DNA of 64,000 nt from Nocardioides agri (GTDB lineage Bacteria; Actinomycetota; Actinomycetes; Propionibacteriales; Nocardioidaceae), in the NCBI RefSeq assembly GCF_013778305.1, contig NZ_JACEIC010000001.1, positions 1-64,000 on the forward strand, given 5' to 3'. A program made the translations under genes and the position numbers. Positions 51,018 to 59,029 of this stretch are shown here, piece after piece (positions within the stretch are counted from its first letter, which is position 1; every line of letters starts with the position of its first letter). The notes under the pieces were generated by a model. That model worked only from the letters and a program-made list of their open reading frames with translations, was not told where the DNA came from and ran no database searches.

Positions 51018-51340
51018 GAGCAGACCTCGCAGCCGTAGCCGGTGGGGTAGGCGTGGTGTTCGCCGATGCTGCTGAGGTCTCGTGTGCCGGTGGCTTTGAC
51101 CAGGGCGACTTCGACGGATCCGCAGGCGGTGCAGAGGCCGTAGGTCTGGGGGTCCGGGAACGGGTCTGGGGACACACTGGGGGACGCGGTCGTGAGGGGC
51201 TCGTCGAGTGTGTCCCCTCCGTAGGAGAGGGGACCAGGGGACACACTCGTCTCGCGGTGTCCCTGGCACCCGTCCGGGACACACTCGGGACACACTGAGG
51301 GACACACTCGGGTGGGGGTGTCAGTCGGGCTGTTGGACAT
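51014..51340 (-). CDS. Cys-rich protein spanning iteron-like repeats
   Basis: 108 residues from ATG 51340, chosen because agagga lies 5-6 bp upstream; it overlaps the helicase gene. The N-half is unusual (VCPSVCPECVPDGCQGH) because the DNA is repetitive. The C-half has YGLCTACGSVEVALVKATGT and TGYGCEVCS, a normal four-Cys zinc ribbon. The real constraint on the N-half may be the DNA repeats. Confidence 0.6.
   Translation of the reverse strand: MSNSPTDTPTRVCPSVCPECVPDGCQGHRETSVSPGPLSYGGDTLDEPLTTASPSVSPDPFPDPQTYGLCTACGSVEVALVKATGTRDLSSIGEHHAYPTGYGCEVCS
51169..51308. repeat. GGGACACACT iteron-like repeats, possible replication origin
   Basis: Six exact copies of GGGACACACT in 140 bp: 51169, 51238, 51276, 51287 and 51299 on the plus strand and one inverted at 51207-51216. 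The last three are 11-12 bp apart, one helical turn. They fall in different reading frames of the 51,014 gene, so the conservation is at DNA level. They lie directly downstream of the helicase gene. Confidence 0.6.
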
Positions 51341-52910
51341 GGTCATCCTCTGTCTCTCGGTAGAGGGCGATGGAGTGGTGGAGCTGGGCTCGGCGGGGTC
51401 CCTGGATCCGGGAGATGAAGCCTTCGGCGACGAGGGTGGTGATCGCGTGGCGCAGGATCTTGTCCTTAGCGGTGATGGCGTCCTTGATGTCGGTGAAGGT
51501 GCACTGGTCGTTCTCTTCGACGTAGCGCGAGATGCGCTCCATGACGTGGGTGGGGCGGAAGGTCCCGTCGTCGTTCGTCGGGGTTTCCTCGCGTCCGACG
51601 TGCCAGGTGGTGACGTGGGGCTGGGTGGAGTCGAGGGTGAAGGTGCCGGCGTAGCCGCCTCCTGAGGACTTGCGGAGCTCGCCAGCGGTGTCCTTCTCGA
51701 TGCGCAGCGTGATGCGGCCGACATGGCCAGGGGCGGGCTGCTGGCGGGCTTCGGCGCGGAGGTAACTGCCGCGGATCATGCGCTTCTTGGCGATGGAGCC
51801 GATGGCGTAGCCGGTGGCGCGCGCTTCGGTGGACTTGGGGAGGTGGTCGATGGTGATGACGCAGGAGCCGGCCTGGGCGGGTTGGGTGCAGACCAGGCGC
51901 ATGGCGGTGGTCATCTCGTCGCCGTCGTTGGTGTTGACGCCGAGCATGGGGAAGACCTCGCCGAGGCTGTCGATGATCGTGACGGTGGGGGCGAAGCGGA
52001 CGATGTCGGTGACGGCGGCGCGGAGCTCGTCGGGGTCGTCGGGCTCGTAGTAGCGGAACCGGTTGGGGTCGGCGACGTGCTCGAGGCGGGCGCCGAGGAG
52101 GAGGAGCCTGGCGGCGGTGTGGTCGGGGCCGTTGTGGTCGACGTCGATCATGGCGAGGGTGCCGCCGGCGTTCATGGCTTCGACGCCGGCGGCTTGGGCG
52201 AGCCAGGTTTTGGCGGCTTCGGGGTCGCCGAAGATGCCGTTGACCTTGCCGGGGTAGAAGAGCGCGGTGCCGTCGGTGCGGCGGCAGATGGTGGGCGGTG
52301 GGATGACGGGGGGCTGGCCGCCGAGGATCCAGGAGAGGTCCTTGAGGCCGGTGCTGGTGGTGGAGGTGTTGCCGAACCGCATCGCGGTGTCTTCGATGAG
52401 GTCGACGGCGTCGGCGATGTGGGACTGGGCGGCGTCGAGGTTCCCGGCGTGGCCGAGCTGCACCATGCGTGTGCCGACGGTGACGATGCCGCGGAGCTTG
52501 GCCTTCTCGAGGACGGATGCGGCGTACGCGGAGGCGTTGGCGGCGACGGGGACCTGGGCGGCGAGGGTGTGGAGGTAGGGCGCGCCGCCGACGCGCTGCA
52601 GCTCGCCGCGGCGTTGGAGCTCGACGGCGACGGTGACCATGTCGACGGGCTCGCCGCGGTGGTGGAGGTCGACGATGGCGTTGTGGATGGTCTCGTGGTG
52701 GGGGCGGTAGTAGTCGCTGGGGAGGATGACGGCGGTGACGTCGTCGATGGCCTGCGGGGAGATGAGCATGGCGCCGAGGCAGGACTGCTCGGCCGCCATG
52801 TCTTGGGGTGGCTGTCGGGTGTCGGCAGGGTGGTCGAAGCGCGGGTCGAACGGTGGTTCGTCCTGCCCGATGGGGTGGAGGTGACGGGTTGGTGGTCCGT
52901 CGTTGGTCAC
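51321..52910 (-). CDS. Replicative helicase: DnaB N-domain plus RepA-like ATPase
   Basis: 529 residues from GTG 52910. Residues about 35-135 are a DnaB N-terminal domain (EQSCLGAMLISPQAIDDV). Residues about 205-420 are a RecA/AAA_25-type ATPase with Walker A GDPEAAKTW (228-236), TLAMIDVDHNG and VTIIDSLGEV. The C-terminus (about 460-515) is winged-helix-like (ITAKDKILRHAITTLVAEGF). It probably unwinds phage DNA at replication; the nearby repeats suggest an origin. Confidence 0.88.
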   Translation of the reverse strand: MTNDGPPTRHLHPIGQDEPPFDPRFDHPADTRQPPQDMAAEQSCLGAMLISPQAIDDVTAVILPSDYYRPHHETIHNAIVDLHHRGEPVDMVTVAVELQRRGELQRVGGAPYLHTLAAQVPVAANASAYAASVLEKAKLRGIVTVGTRMVQLGHAGNLDAAQSHIADAVDLIEDTAMRFGNTSTTSTGLKDLSWILGGQPPVIPPPTICRRTDGTALFYPGKVNGIFGDPEAAKTWLAQAAGVEAMNAGGTLAMIDVDHNGPDHTAARLLLLGARLEHVADPNRFRYYEPDDPDELRAAVTDIVRFAPTVTIIDSLGEVFPMLGVNTNDGDEMTTAMRLVCTQPAQAGSCVITIDHLPKSTEARATGYAIGSIAKKRMIRGSYLRAEARQQPAPGHVGRITLRIEKDTAGELRKSSGGGYAGTFTLDSTQPHVTTWHVGREETPTNDDGTFRPTHVMERISRYVEENDQCTFTDIKDAITAKDKILRHAITTLVAEGFISRIQGPRRAQLHHSIALYRETEDDHVQQPD

Positions 52911-53050
52911 GTGGTGGTCCTCCCGACCTGGGTTGTGCGGTGTGGAGGGTCTGAGGGGGCAGGTGCGCCCGGCCTGGAAAGGTGGCGGGGAGCGGGCCGA
53001 AACAGGCCGTTGTCCTGGTGATCTGGCGTCCTTCGCCGGGGTTCAGCCAC
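52907..53050 (-). CDS. Small basic protein coupled to the helicase
   Basis: 47 residues from GTG 53050, with gagggag 5 bp upstream. It is rich in Arg and Pro (AEPRRRTPDHQDNGLF) with no recognised domain. Its stop overlaps the helicase GTG (GTGA), so it may mainly serve to couple translation, as a leader peptide. Confidence 0.5.
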   Translation of the reverse strand: MAEPRRRTPDHQDNGLFRPAPRHLSRPGAPAPSDPPHRTTQVGRTTT

Positions 53051-53096
53051 GGCTGCTCCCTCTTCCGGCGTTGACCCCCTCAGACCTGGCTGGTGG

Positions 53097-53753
53097 TTAG
53101 GCGGCCGGGCTCGGGTCGGGGTCGGGCGCGGCGAACGGGTCGGGGACGGTGGAGGGCTGTCGGGTGCCCTCGGGGCGGTCGTACTCCCAGGGCTCGGCGT
53201 CGGTGGCGTCGGGGAGCGGCTCGCCGGGCTCGGTGACCTCGCCGGTCTCCTCGTTGACCGCCTCGCCGGCGCCGGCCTGGTCGTCGTCGCCGTCGTCGGG
53301 GAGGAGGTCCTGGACGGAGTGGCGGGCGGCGGCCTCGAGGAGGCCGCAGACGTCGCAGATGGGGTTGTCCTCGGAGGCGTCGACGGGGAGGAAGGGGTGG
53401 GGCCGGTGTGCGGCGCCGGCGGCGACGACGCCCTCGACGGTGGGCTCGTCGCCGGTGAGCTCCTGGTCGATCGCGAGCTGGCCGTCGGCGTGCTTGCGGT
53501 TGAGGTAGACGGTGCGCTGGAGCTCGCGGAGGTGCTCGGCCAGGGTGTCGTCGAGGGCTGGCTCGATGCCGTCGATGACGAGGGTGACCTTGCGCTTCCC
53601 CTTGACGGAGGGGCCGTGCTTGTCGACGACCTGGAGGTCGACGATGGCCATGACGTGGGTGCCGACCTTGTGGAAGAGCTCGGCGGCGATGTCTTCGGTG
53701 ATGCCGGTGCCGTCGAGGCCCTTGCTGTTGATGGTGGCCTGGGTGTCGGTCAT
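53097..53753 (-). CDS. Actinophage early protein of unknown function
   Basis: 218 residues from ATG 53753. The N-half is beta-rich (KVGTHVMAIVDLQVVDKHGP, RKVTLVIDGIEPALDDTLAE); one C-x2-C pair (ICDVCG) lies mid-way, and the last 70 residues are acidic and Pro-rich, ending in Pro/Asp. The acidic tail resembles that of single-strand-binding proteins, but no OB-fold motif is certain. Function not assigned. Confidence 0.65.
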   Translation of the reverse strand: MTDTQATINSKGLDGTGITEDIAAELFHKVGTHVMAIVDLQVVDKHGPSVKGKRKVTLVIDGIEPALDDTLAEHLRELQRTVYLNRKHADGQLAIDQELTGDEPTVEGVVAAGAAHRPHPFLPVDASEDNPICDVCGLLEAAARHSVQDLLPDDGDDDQAGAGEAVNEETGEVTEPGEPLPDATDAEPWEYDRPEGTRQPSTVPDPFAAPDPDPSPAA

Positions 53754-53971
53754 GCGTCGTCTCCTGTCGAGGTGCTGGTCGGGTATGGCTGGAGGTCGGG
53801 GTGGGTGGCGAGGTGGTCGCGGCGGGCGAGGGCGGCGCGGTGCTCGCGCTCGGCCTCCTCGAGCTGGGAGCGGAGGTCGCGGGCTCTGGCGCGGAGCCGC
53901 TTCTCCTGGCGGGTGGCGACGGCGAGCGCTTCCTCGGCGCGTTGGCGGGGTGTCTTGGCCTGGCGGGTCAT
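53750..53971 (-). CDS. Small coiled-coil protein
   Basis: 73 residues from ATG 53971. One long charged helix, RAEEALAVATRQEKRLRARA then LRSQLEEAEREHRAALARRD, strongly predicted coiled coil. It overlaps the next gene by 4 bp. Function unknown. Confidence 0.65.
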   Translation of the reverse strand: MTRQAKTPRQRAEEALAVATRQEKRLRARARDLRSQLEEAEREHRAALARRDHLATHPDLQPYPTSTSTGDDA

Positions 53972-54318
53972 GCGGCGGGGTCTCCTGTCTGCTCGAGCAC
54001 GAAGGTGATCCCCTCGCTGGTGGCGCGGCCGGTGGTGACGAAGTCGTCGATGATCTGGCGGATGACCTGCAGCGAGACGCCGGCGTGGAGCAGCTGGTGG
54101 ATGGCGCGGGCGCGGGGAATCTGGTCTGCCGGGAGCCGGCGGGTCCAGCCGGTGCCGGGGTGGATGTCTTCGAGAGTGGCGAGCAGGCCGGTGCGGAGCC
54201 AGTAGTCGACCTGCCGGTAGGTCACGGAGGTCTCGTCGATGAGCTCGCTGGTGGTGACCCAGCCGCGGTCCTCGCGAGGGGGCAGCGGCTGGCCGATGCG
54301 GCTGACGTTGGAGATCAC
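53968..54318 (-). CDS. MerR-like DNA-binding protein
   Basis: 116 residues from GTG 54318, gaggagg upstream. WVTTSELIDETSVTYRQVDYW and LRTGLLATLED form a MerR/excisionase-type winged helix, and RLPADQIPRARAIHQLLHAG continues it. It is too short for a ligand domain. Candidate regulator or excisionase for the tyrosine integrase. Confidence 0.78.
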   Translation of the reverse strand: MISNVSRIGQPLPPREDRGWVTTSELIDETSVTYRQVDYWLRTGLLATLEDIHPGTGWTRRLPADQIPRARAIHQLLHAGVSLQVIRQIIDDFVTTGRATSEGITFVLEQTGDPAA

Positions 54319-55136
54319 GCTGCCTCCTCGGTTCGGGACGTGTATCGCTCGGGCTTCCATCCGGTGAGGCGGGCGAGTTCGTTGAGGGAACGGCCGGTCT
54401 CCGGCCACCGGCGGACGATCTCGCGACGCTCGGCGGTGGTCGTGGGGACGCTGTCGCCGGCGAGCACCCGAAGGACGACGACCTCGTCGATCGCGGCTGC
54501 GTCGAGCAGTTCGTCGGTCAGGTCGGGGGCGGGGTCGCGGTCGATGTCGTTCCATGCGGCCGGGCTGGGGTAGCCGCGCTTGGCTGCTTCCCGTGCCGCG
54601 CGCGGGGTGGGCCCGGGCTTGCGGGAGAGCTCGCGGTAGAGAGCGGCGACCTTGTCGTGGGTGGAGCGGAGAACCCAGCGGCCTTGCTGGTGGATCAGCG
54701 TCCGGGACTGGATGCCGTGGCGGTGGAGGTCGCTGTGGCTGTACCCGATGGCCATGAGGGCCTGGAGTCGGCGGACGGTGCCGGTGCGGGAGACGAACGG
54801 CTCTCCGCGGCCCTGGGTGCGGGTGGGGAGCTGGTTGGGGTCGACGCTGAGGATGCCGGCCGCGTTCGCCGGGATGGCCCAGCGCTGGGTGCCGTTGCCG
54901 ATGAGGCGAACGACATTGACGGTGACGCCGGCTTCGCCGGCGATCGCGCGCAAGGACCAGTCGTTGCCGAGGAGGGCGGCGATGTGGTGGCGGACGGGGG
55001 TGGCGTCGAGGTAGGCGGACTCGCCGCGGAGGCGGCGGACCGCGGAGGCCTTGACGCAGCGGCGCACTGCGATGACGCAGTCGGGGTGGTCGCAGTCGAA
55101 GGCGACCACGCCGTGGGTGTGGTCCTTGAGCTTCAT
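54315..55136 (-). CDS. Helix-turn-helix phage regulator
   Basis: 273 residues from ATG 55136 (gaggggg upstream). An N-terminal cysteine group (FDCDHPDCVIAVRRC), a middle HTH (DWSLRAIAGEAGVTVNVVRL) and a second HTH with ATPVRH earlier. The C-terminal module IDEVVVLRVLAG ... RRWPETGRSLNELARLTGW resembles that of the next gene upstream. Likely DNA-binding; target unknown. Confidence 0.7.
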   Translation of the reverse strand: MKLKDHTHGVVAFDCDHPDCVIAVRRCVKASAVRRLRGESAYLDATPVRHHIAALLGNDWSLRAIAGEAGVTVNVVRLIGNGTQRWAIPANAAGILSVDPNQLPTRTQGRGEPFVSRTGTVRRLQALMAIGYSHSDLHRHGIQSRTLIHQQGRWVLRSTHDKVAALYRELSRKPGPTPRAAREAAKRGYPSPAAWNDIDRDPAPDLTDELLDAAAIDEVVVLRVLAGDSVPTTTAERREIVRRWPETGRSLNELARLTGWKPERYTSRTEEAA

Positions 55137-56056
55137 GCTGCCCCCTCGGCGGTGGGGCGACGGACGTACCGGTGGACGTTCCAGCCGGTCTGCTCCTCCA
55201 GCGCCTTGAGCGAGCGGCCGCTGGCGGTCCACCGGTGCACGACCTCCACGCGGTCGGGAGGGGTCGCGGCGACGTTGTGCTGGCCGTCGAGGATCCGCTG
55301 AACGACGACCTCGTCGTAAGCGGGTTCGGGCATGGCCCCACCGGTGGCCTCAGCCCGGATGACTGCCTCCCAGCAGGCGCCGCAGGCCCCACTGTTCTGG
55401 ACCTTCGGACGGGTGGTGTGGCCGCAGACCGCGGAGGCGTCGGCGAAGAGCGGGTGGTCGGATCCAAAGTGGGGTGGTTCGACGACCCGCGGGCGGCCGC
55501 GCTCGGGTCGGCCCGTGGTGGTGCGCTCGTGCTGCCGGGTCTCGCGGACGGCGGCGATCGCGTCGCCGGCGTTGAGTCGCCCGTCGCGGACGCTGTCGCG
55601 GGACGCCTCGTCGAGCTCGAGGAGGTTCAGCAGCGTGGAGATCGTCGTTTGGTGTACGCCGGTGCGCCGGGAGATCTCGGCGACGCTGAGGCCGCGGTTC
55701 CTGAGCGCGCCGTAGGCCTCGGCCTTCTCCATCGGCCCGAGGTCGCGGCGCTGACAGTTCTCGACGAGCATGATGACCAGCTGCTCGGTGGCGTCGTCGA
55801 CGCCGTGGCGGATGATCACCGGGACCTGGGTGAAGTTCGCGAGAACGGCGGCCGAGAGACGCCGGTGGCCAGCGAGCAGGAGGAGGCGCTCGGTGTCGCC
55901 GTCGAGCTCGGTGGCGGTGAGCGGCTGGAGGATGCCGTGCTCGCGGATGGAGAGGGCGAGCTCGGTGAGGTCGCCGACGTCGGCCCGGATGTTGTCGGGG
56001 TGCGCGGTGAGGCGGCCGATCGGGACGACCGTGACGGTCTGCTTGTGACGTGCCAT
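55133..56056 (-). CDS. ParB-like protein
   Basis: 307 residues from ATG 56056, gaggagg upstream. The ParB N-domain is seen in IGRLTAHPDNIRADVGDL, LSIREHGILQPLTATEL and LLAGHRRLSAAVL, with a following HTH (AEISRRTGVHQTTISTLLNL). A Cys pair (ACGACW) and a C-terminal HTH-like module follow. No ParA gene is near, so a regulatory or replication role is more likely than partition. Confidence 0.85.
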   Translation of the reverse strand: MARHKQTVTVVPIGRLTAHPDNIRADVGDLTELALSIREHGILQPLTATELDGDTERLLLLAGHRRLSAAVLANFTQVPVIIRHGVDDATEQLVIMLVENCQRRDLGPMEKAEAYGALRNRGLSVAEISRRTGVHQTTISTLLNLLELDEASRDSVRDGRLNAGDAIAAVRETRQHERTTTGRPERGRPRVVEPPHFGSDHPLFADASAVCGHTTRPKVQNSGACGACWEAVIRAEATGGAMPEPAYDEVVVQRILDGQHNVAATPPDRVEVVHRWTASGRSLKALEEQTGWNVHRYVRRPTAEGAA

Positions 56057-56187
56057 CACTCCTCCTCGGAGTTGACGTGGATCGGGGCGAGCTCGCCGCG
56101 GGCGATGGCGGCGTCGGCTTCGCGTGCAGCGGCCCAGCCGGCATCGGTGAGCCAGTAGCGGACTTCCTGGTCCGCGCAGGTGGTCAT
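56056..56187 (-). CDS. Small hypothetical phage protein
   Basis: 43 residues from ATG 56187, with aggag upstream: QEVRYWLTDAGWAAAREADA then an acidic end. The YWLTDAGW piece resembles the wing of a small winged helix. Coupled to the ParB-like gene by TGATG. Confidence 0.55.
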   Translation of the reverse strand: MTTCADQEVRYWLTDAGWAAAREADAAIARGELAPIHVNSEEE

Positions 56188-56375
56188 CGGCGTGCTCCTG
56201 CCTGGATGGCGGCGTCGATGGCATGCGGGTCGATCGAGATCGTGACCTGGAGCGGCTTCTCGGCCCGGCCGGTGAGGTAGGCGAAGGACTCGCGGATCTG
56301 CTCGGGGGTGCCGGCGTGCTGGCCGGCGGCGAAGCGGAGGAGCCGTGCGGTGTGGTTGGCCTCGGTGATGGTCAC
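56184..56375 (-). CDS. Small hypothetical phage protein
   Basis: 63 residues from GTG 56375, with gggagg upstream: ANHTARLLRFAAGQHAGTPE then PLQVTISIDPHAIDAAIQAG. A mixed helix-strand fold; no family. Overlaps both neighbours by 4 bp. Confidence 0.55.
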   Translation of the reverse strand: MTITEANHTARLLRFAAGQHAGTPEQIRESFAYLTGRAEKPLQVTISIDPHAIDAAIQAGARR

Positions 56376-56725
56376 CGGCCACCTCCCGTCACATGCTGGC
56401 GAACGCTGAGCCACCCGCCAGCTACGGCGTAGGCGTCGTCGAACGCGATCTGCTCGCGGCCGGCGGCGGTCAGGTGCAGACGGCGCGGGCCTTGTTCGGT
56501 GTCGGAGTCGCCGACATAGGACCGGGCCAACCAGCCGCGCTCGACCGCGGCGTCGACGGTGCGGCGGCGCAGGCCGACCTCGGGAGCGCCGATGCCGTCG
56601 TCGTAGCCGCGGTCGATGGAGACAGCGACCTCAGCGAGGACCAGGAGTACGGCGTCGGAGGCGGCGGCGCGGCGCGGCTTCGCGGTCGGCGTGTAGCCCT
56701 CGAAGAGCGCGGGCTGAGCGGTCAT
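56372..56725 (-). CDS. Winged-helix-like phage protein
   Basis: 117 residues from ATG 56725. ASDAVLLVLAEVAVSIDRGY, GAPEVGLRRRTVDAAVERGW and GPRRLHLTAAGREQIAFDDA suggest a winged helix-turn-helix of about 85 residues. Probably DNA-binding. Coupled to the RuvC-like gene by TGATG. Confidence 0.6.
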   Translation of the reverse strand: MTAQPALFEGYTPTAKPRRAAASDAVLLVLAEVAVSIDRGYDDGIGAPEVGLRRRTVDAAVERGWLARSYVGDSDTEQGPRRLHLTAAGREQIAFDDAYAVAGGWLSVRQHVTGGGR

Positions 56726-57279
56726 CAGAGCAGCACCCCCTGTCCCGTCGTGGTGCCCGTGCTGGCCGCGGCGGGGGATTCCACGGCCAGCACGGGGTCG
56801 GTGAGGAGCGAGGTCGGGAGGGTGTCGGCCACGTAGACGCCGAGGGCGTAGGCCTGCCAGACGTCGGCGGCGAAGCCGTAGAACCAGCCTGGGGAGGCCT
56901 TGGTGCCCTTGCCCCTGTTGGGCTGGCCGGGGGCGAAGCGGTCGACTAGGGCCTGGGTGATGTTGGAGTCCTTGGCCTTCGCGCTGTGGCAGTGGTGGAG
57001 CTTCACCGGGTGGCGCTTCACCAGCTGGGGAAGCCGGTGCACCAGTTGCTGGTAGAACCGGCCGATCCACACGCAGGTCTCGAAGACGTCGGCGCCGACG
57101 GGCATCCCGTACGAGGCGACCATCTCGATGGCGACGGCGCAGTCGCGCTGAAGGCGCGGGAGCTTGTCGAGGAGCTCGTGGTTGCCGATCTTGTTGAACT
57201 CGAGGGGGCGGCGGGTGGCGTGGTCTATGACGACGTAGGCCGACTCGGTGTTGCCGGGGTCGATGGCGAGGATGCGCAT
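56725..57279 (-). CDS. RuvC-like Holliday junction resolvase
   Basis: 184 residues from ATG 57279. RNase H fold with the first acidic residue in LAIDPGNTESAYVVID, the second in VAIEMVASYGMPVG, then HHCHSAKAKDSNITQALVDR and WQAYALGVYVAD. It resolves branched DNA during replication, recombination or packaging. Confidence 0.88.
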   Translation of the reverse strand: MRILAIDPGNTESAYVVIDHATRRPLEFNKIGNHELLDKLPRLQRDCAVAIEMVASYGMPVGADVFETCVWIGRFYQQLVHRLPQLVKRHPVKLHHCHSAKAKDSNITQALVDRFAPGQPNRGKGTKASPGWFYGFAADVWQAYALGVYVADTLPTSLLTDPVLAVESPAAASTGTTTGQGVLL

Positions 57280-57413
57280 CAGTAGTCGCCTCCTGGTTCG
57301 GCGTCGCCGGCGCTGGTCGAGGTGTAGGTGTGGCCGCCGGCGGCGTCGGGGTCGTGTGGGGTGGTGCGGTCGCAGGTCAGCGAGTCGCCGGCGAGGCGGT
57401 GGGTGCAGGTCAT
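57279..57413 (-). CDS. Small Cys-containing protein
   Basis: 44 residues from ATG 57413, aggagg upstream. CTHRLAGDSLTCDRTTPHD provides C/H/C/H candidates for one zinc. Coupled by TGATG to the RuvC-like gene. Function unknown. Confidence 0.55.
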   Translation of the reverse strand: MTCTHRLAGDSLTCDRTTPHDPDAAGGHTYTSTSAGDAEPGGDY

Positions 57414-57484
57414 GGCTGGCCTCCTGGGAGGCCGAACCACATGGCGATGGCGCCGGCGGCGAGGACGAGGGCGAGGAGGATCAC
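57410..57484 (-). CDS. Tiny membrane peptide
   Basis: 24 residues from GTG 57484: VILLALVLAAGAIAMWFGL then PGGQP, one hydrophobic span. The GTG overlaps the upstream stop (GTGA) and its own stop overlaps the next ATG (ATGA), so it fits exactly into the operon. Such tiny membrane proteins occur in actinophages; function unknown. Confidence 0.5.
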   Translation of the reverse strand: MILLALVLAAGAIAMWFGLPGGQP

Positions 57485-57897
57485 GACGGGTCACCGCCTG
57501 CCTGGACACCGGGCGGAGTGCTCAGCAGGCGGTGGATCAGCGGGTCACCGAACACGCCGTTCTCGGGCACGCCGAGAAGTCGCAGCGCGGCTTCCATCCC
57601 TGCCGCCTTGTCGCGGGCGCGCTGCGCCAGGCGGCGCGAGCCGCCTGGGTGGTCGAAACGGTCGGCCACACTCAGGAGGTTGTCGATGCGCTCCTGCACG
57701 CGCTCGATCCCGCCACCCTCGGCCGTTGACGCGGCAGTGGCGGCCGGCGGTGCGGTGTCGTCGTCGAGCCACTCGCAGGTCTCGGGGTCGTCCGGGTTGA
57801 ACTTGTGGAACGGGTCCGTGTCGAGGTGGCCGGGCTGCTTGCCGCACGTGATGGCGCGGTTGCGGGCGTACCGCGCCCCGCAGAGCTGGGTCGTCAT
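57481..57897 (-). CDS. Hypothetical phage protein
   Basis: 138 residues from ATG 57897. The N-terminus carries C and H ligands (LCGARYARNRAITCGKQPGH), like small zinc-binding actinophage proteins; the C-half is helical (ERVQERIDNLLSVADRFDHP). Overlaps its neighbours by 4 bp. Confidence 0.65.
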   Translation of the reverse strand: MTTQLCGARYARNRAITCGKQPGHLDTDPFHKFNPDDPETCEWLDDDTAPPAATAASTAEGGGIERVQERIDNLLSVADRFDHPGGSRRLAQRARDKAAGMEAALRLLGVPENGVFGDPLIHRLLSTPPGVQAGGDPS

Positions 57898-58115
57898 CGC
57901 GCACCGCCCCGCTCGCCCGCGCCGAGGATCCGCGCAGCGGCCCGGGCTGCCCGAGCCAGCCGGAACTCTGCGAGCCCGGGTTGCCCCTGGCGCACCAGAC
58001 GCATGGCGTCCTTAACCGCGACGTCGAGAACGGCGTCAGCGGTCGCTCGGCGGTCGGTGGTCGCGACCCGCGCCACGGTCTCCTGACATGCCAGAAGGCT
58101 CACCTGGCCGGTCAT
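57894..58115 (-). CDS. Small helical phage protein
   Basis: 73 residues from ATG 58115: CQETVARVATTDRRATADAV and QPGLAEFRLARAARAAARIL, two or three helices, basic C-terminus. Overlaps the exonuclease gene (ATGA). Function unknown. Confidence 0.6.
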   Translation of the reverse strand: MTGQVSLLACQETVARVATTDRRATADAVLDVAVKDAMRLVRQGQPGLAEFRLARAARAAARILGAGERGGAR

Positions 58116-59029
58116 GCCGCCACCTGCTCGCGGTGGGCCGACGCGCACGCGTCGGTGTGGACCGGCCACGACGGGCACATCCCGTCGTGCTCTTTGCCGA
58201 CCTTGTCGAAGAACTCCCGCAGCCCGTCCTGCTGCGTGCGACGCCACGTCACCTGGTGCTCGTGCAACGTGCCGAGCTTCCACGCCGCCATCTGCGGCCA
58301 CCCGGAGATCAGCTTGCCGAGCACACGAACCGAGGCGACCGCGTCCGCGGCCGCGTCGTGCGCGTCGGCCAGGACCACCCCGTAGTGCGCGCACAGGCTG
58401 GTCAGCGTCCGGTCCGTCGTCCCGCAGCCGCCGCACGCCCACTTCCCGCCGCGGCAGCCGCCGCAGACGTGGACGCTGTTCTCGCGGTCGCACTCGGTGC
58501 CGTCGGCCGCCTTCTTGTAGCAGGTCTTGCGCCACTGGTCGAAGGCCTTCTCGACGACCATCGGGTCCACGACGCCGCGGAGCCCGAACGGCCGGTGCGA
58601 GAGCGGGTCGACGTCGTAGCGGCGGGCCTCGTGCTCGAGGAGGGTGAGGTCGTACGGGGCGTTGTGGACGATGACCGCCTGCTCGCGGGCGATCAGGCCG
58701 CCGAGCTGCATGGCGATCTCGAAGATCGCGGTCTCGGCGGGGATCGGCCGAACCGCCCCGGTGGGCAGGAAGCGGAGCGCACCGCCGGGCTTCCCACCGT
58801 GCTCGGCCAAGAGCTGGGCGATCCGGTCGTTGGTGTAGCCGTGGACCTCAGCGGCCTCGGCGGGCACGTCGATGCCGGGGTCGACGAGCCAGCGCAGCGG
58901 CTGGGGACGCGTGCCGGTCTGCATGTGGACGACGGCGGCGGTGACGATCCGCGCGGTGGCGGGATCCTGGCCGGTCGTCTCGGTGTCGAACGCGCCGACC
59001 GGCTGCGCGTGCCACTTCGCCGAGCTCAT
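58112..59029 (-). CDS. DnaQ-like 3'-5' exonuclease with Cys-rich insert
   Basis: 305 residues from ATG 59029. ExoI FDTETTG (near 15), ExoII VHNAPYDLTLLEHEAR (near 120) and ExoIII AHDAAADAVASV (near 228) give the DEDDh set. Between ExoII and ExoIII lies an insert with seven cysteines (CYKKAADGTEC ... VHVCGGCRGGKWACGGC), likely one or two zinc sites. It could proofread phage replication or trim DNA. Confidence 0.9.
   Translation of the reverse strand: MSSAKWHAQPVGAFDTETTGQDPATARIVTAAVVHMQTGTRPQPLRWLVDPGIDVPAEAAEVHGYTNDRIAQLLAEHGGKPGGALRFLPTGAVRPIPAETAIFEIAMQLGGLIAREQAVIVHNAPYDLTLLEHEARRYDVDPLSHRPFGLRGVVDPMVVEKAFDQWRKTCYKKAADGTECDRENSVHVCGGCRGGKWACGGCGTTDRTLTSLCAHYGVVLADAHDAAADAVASVRVLGKLISGWPQMAAWKLGTLHEHQVTWRRTQQDGLREFFDKVGKEHDGMCPSWPVHTDACASAHREQVAA

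Noticed and set aside
55133..56056. Plasmid-like partition system
   Set aside because: The ParB-like protein has no ParA neighbour and no parS-type repeats were seen, and an integrase is present, so a plasmid-like prophage is not supported.
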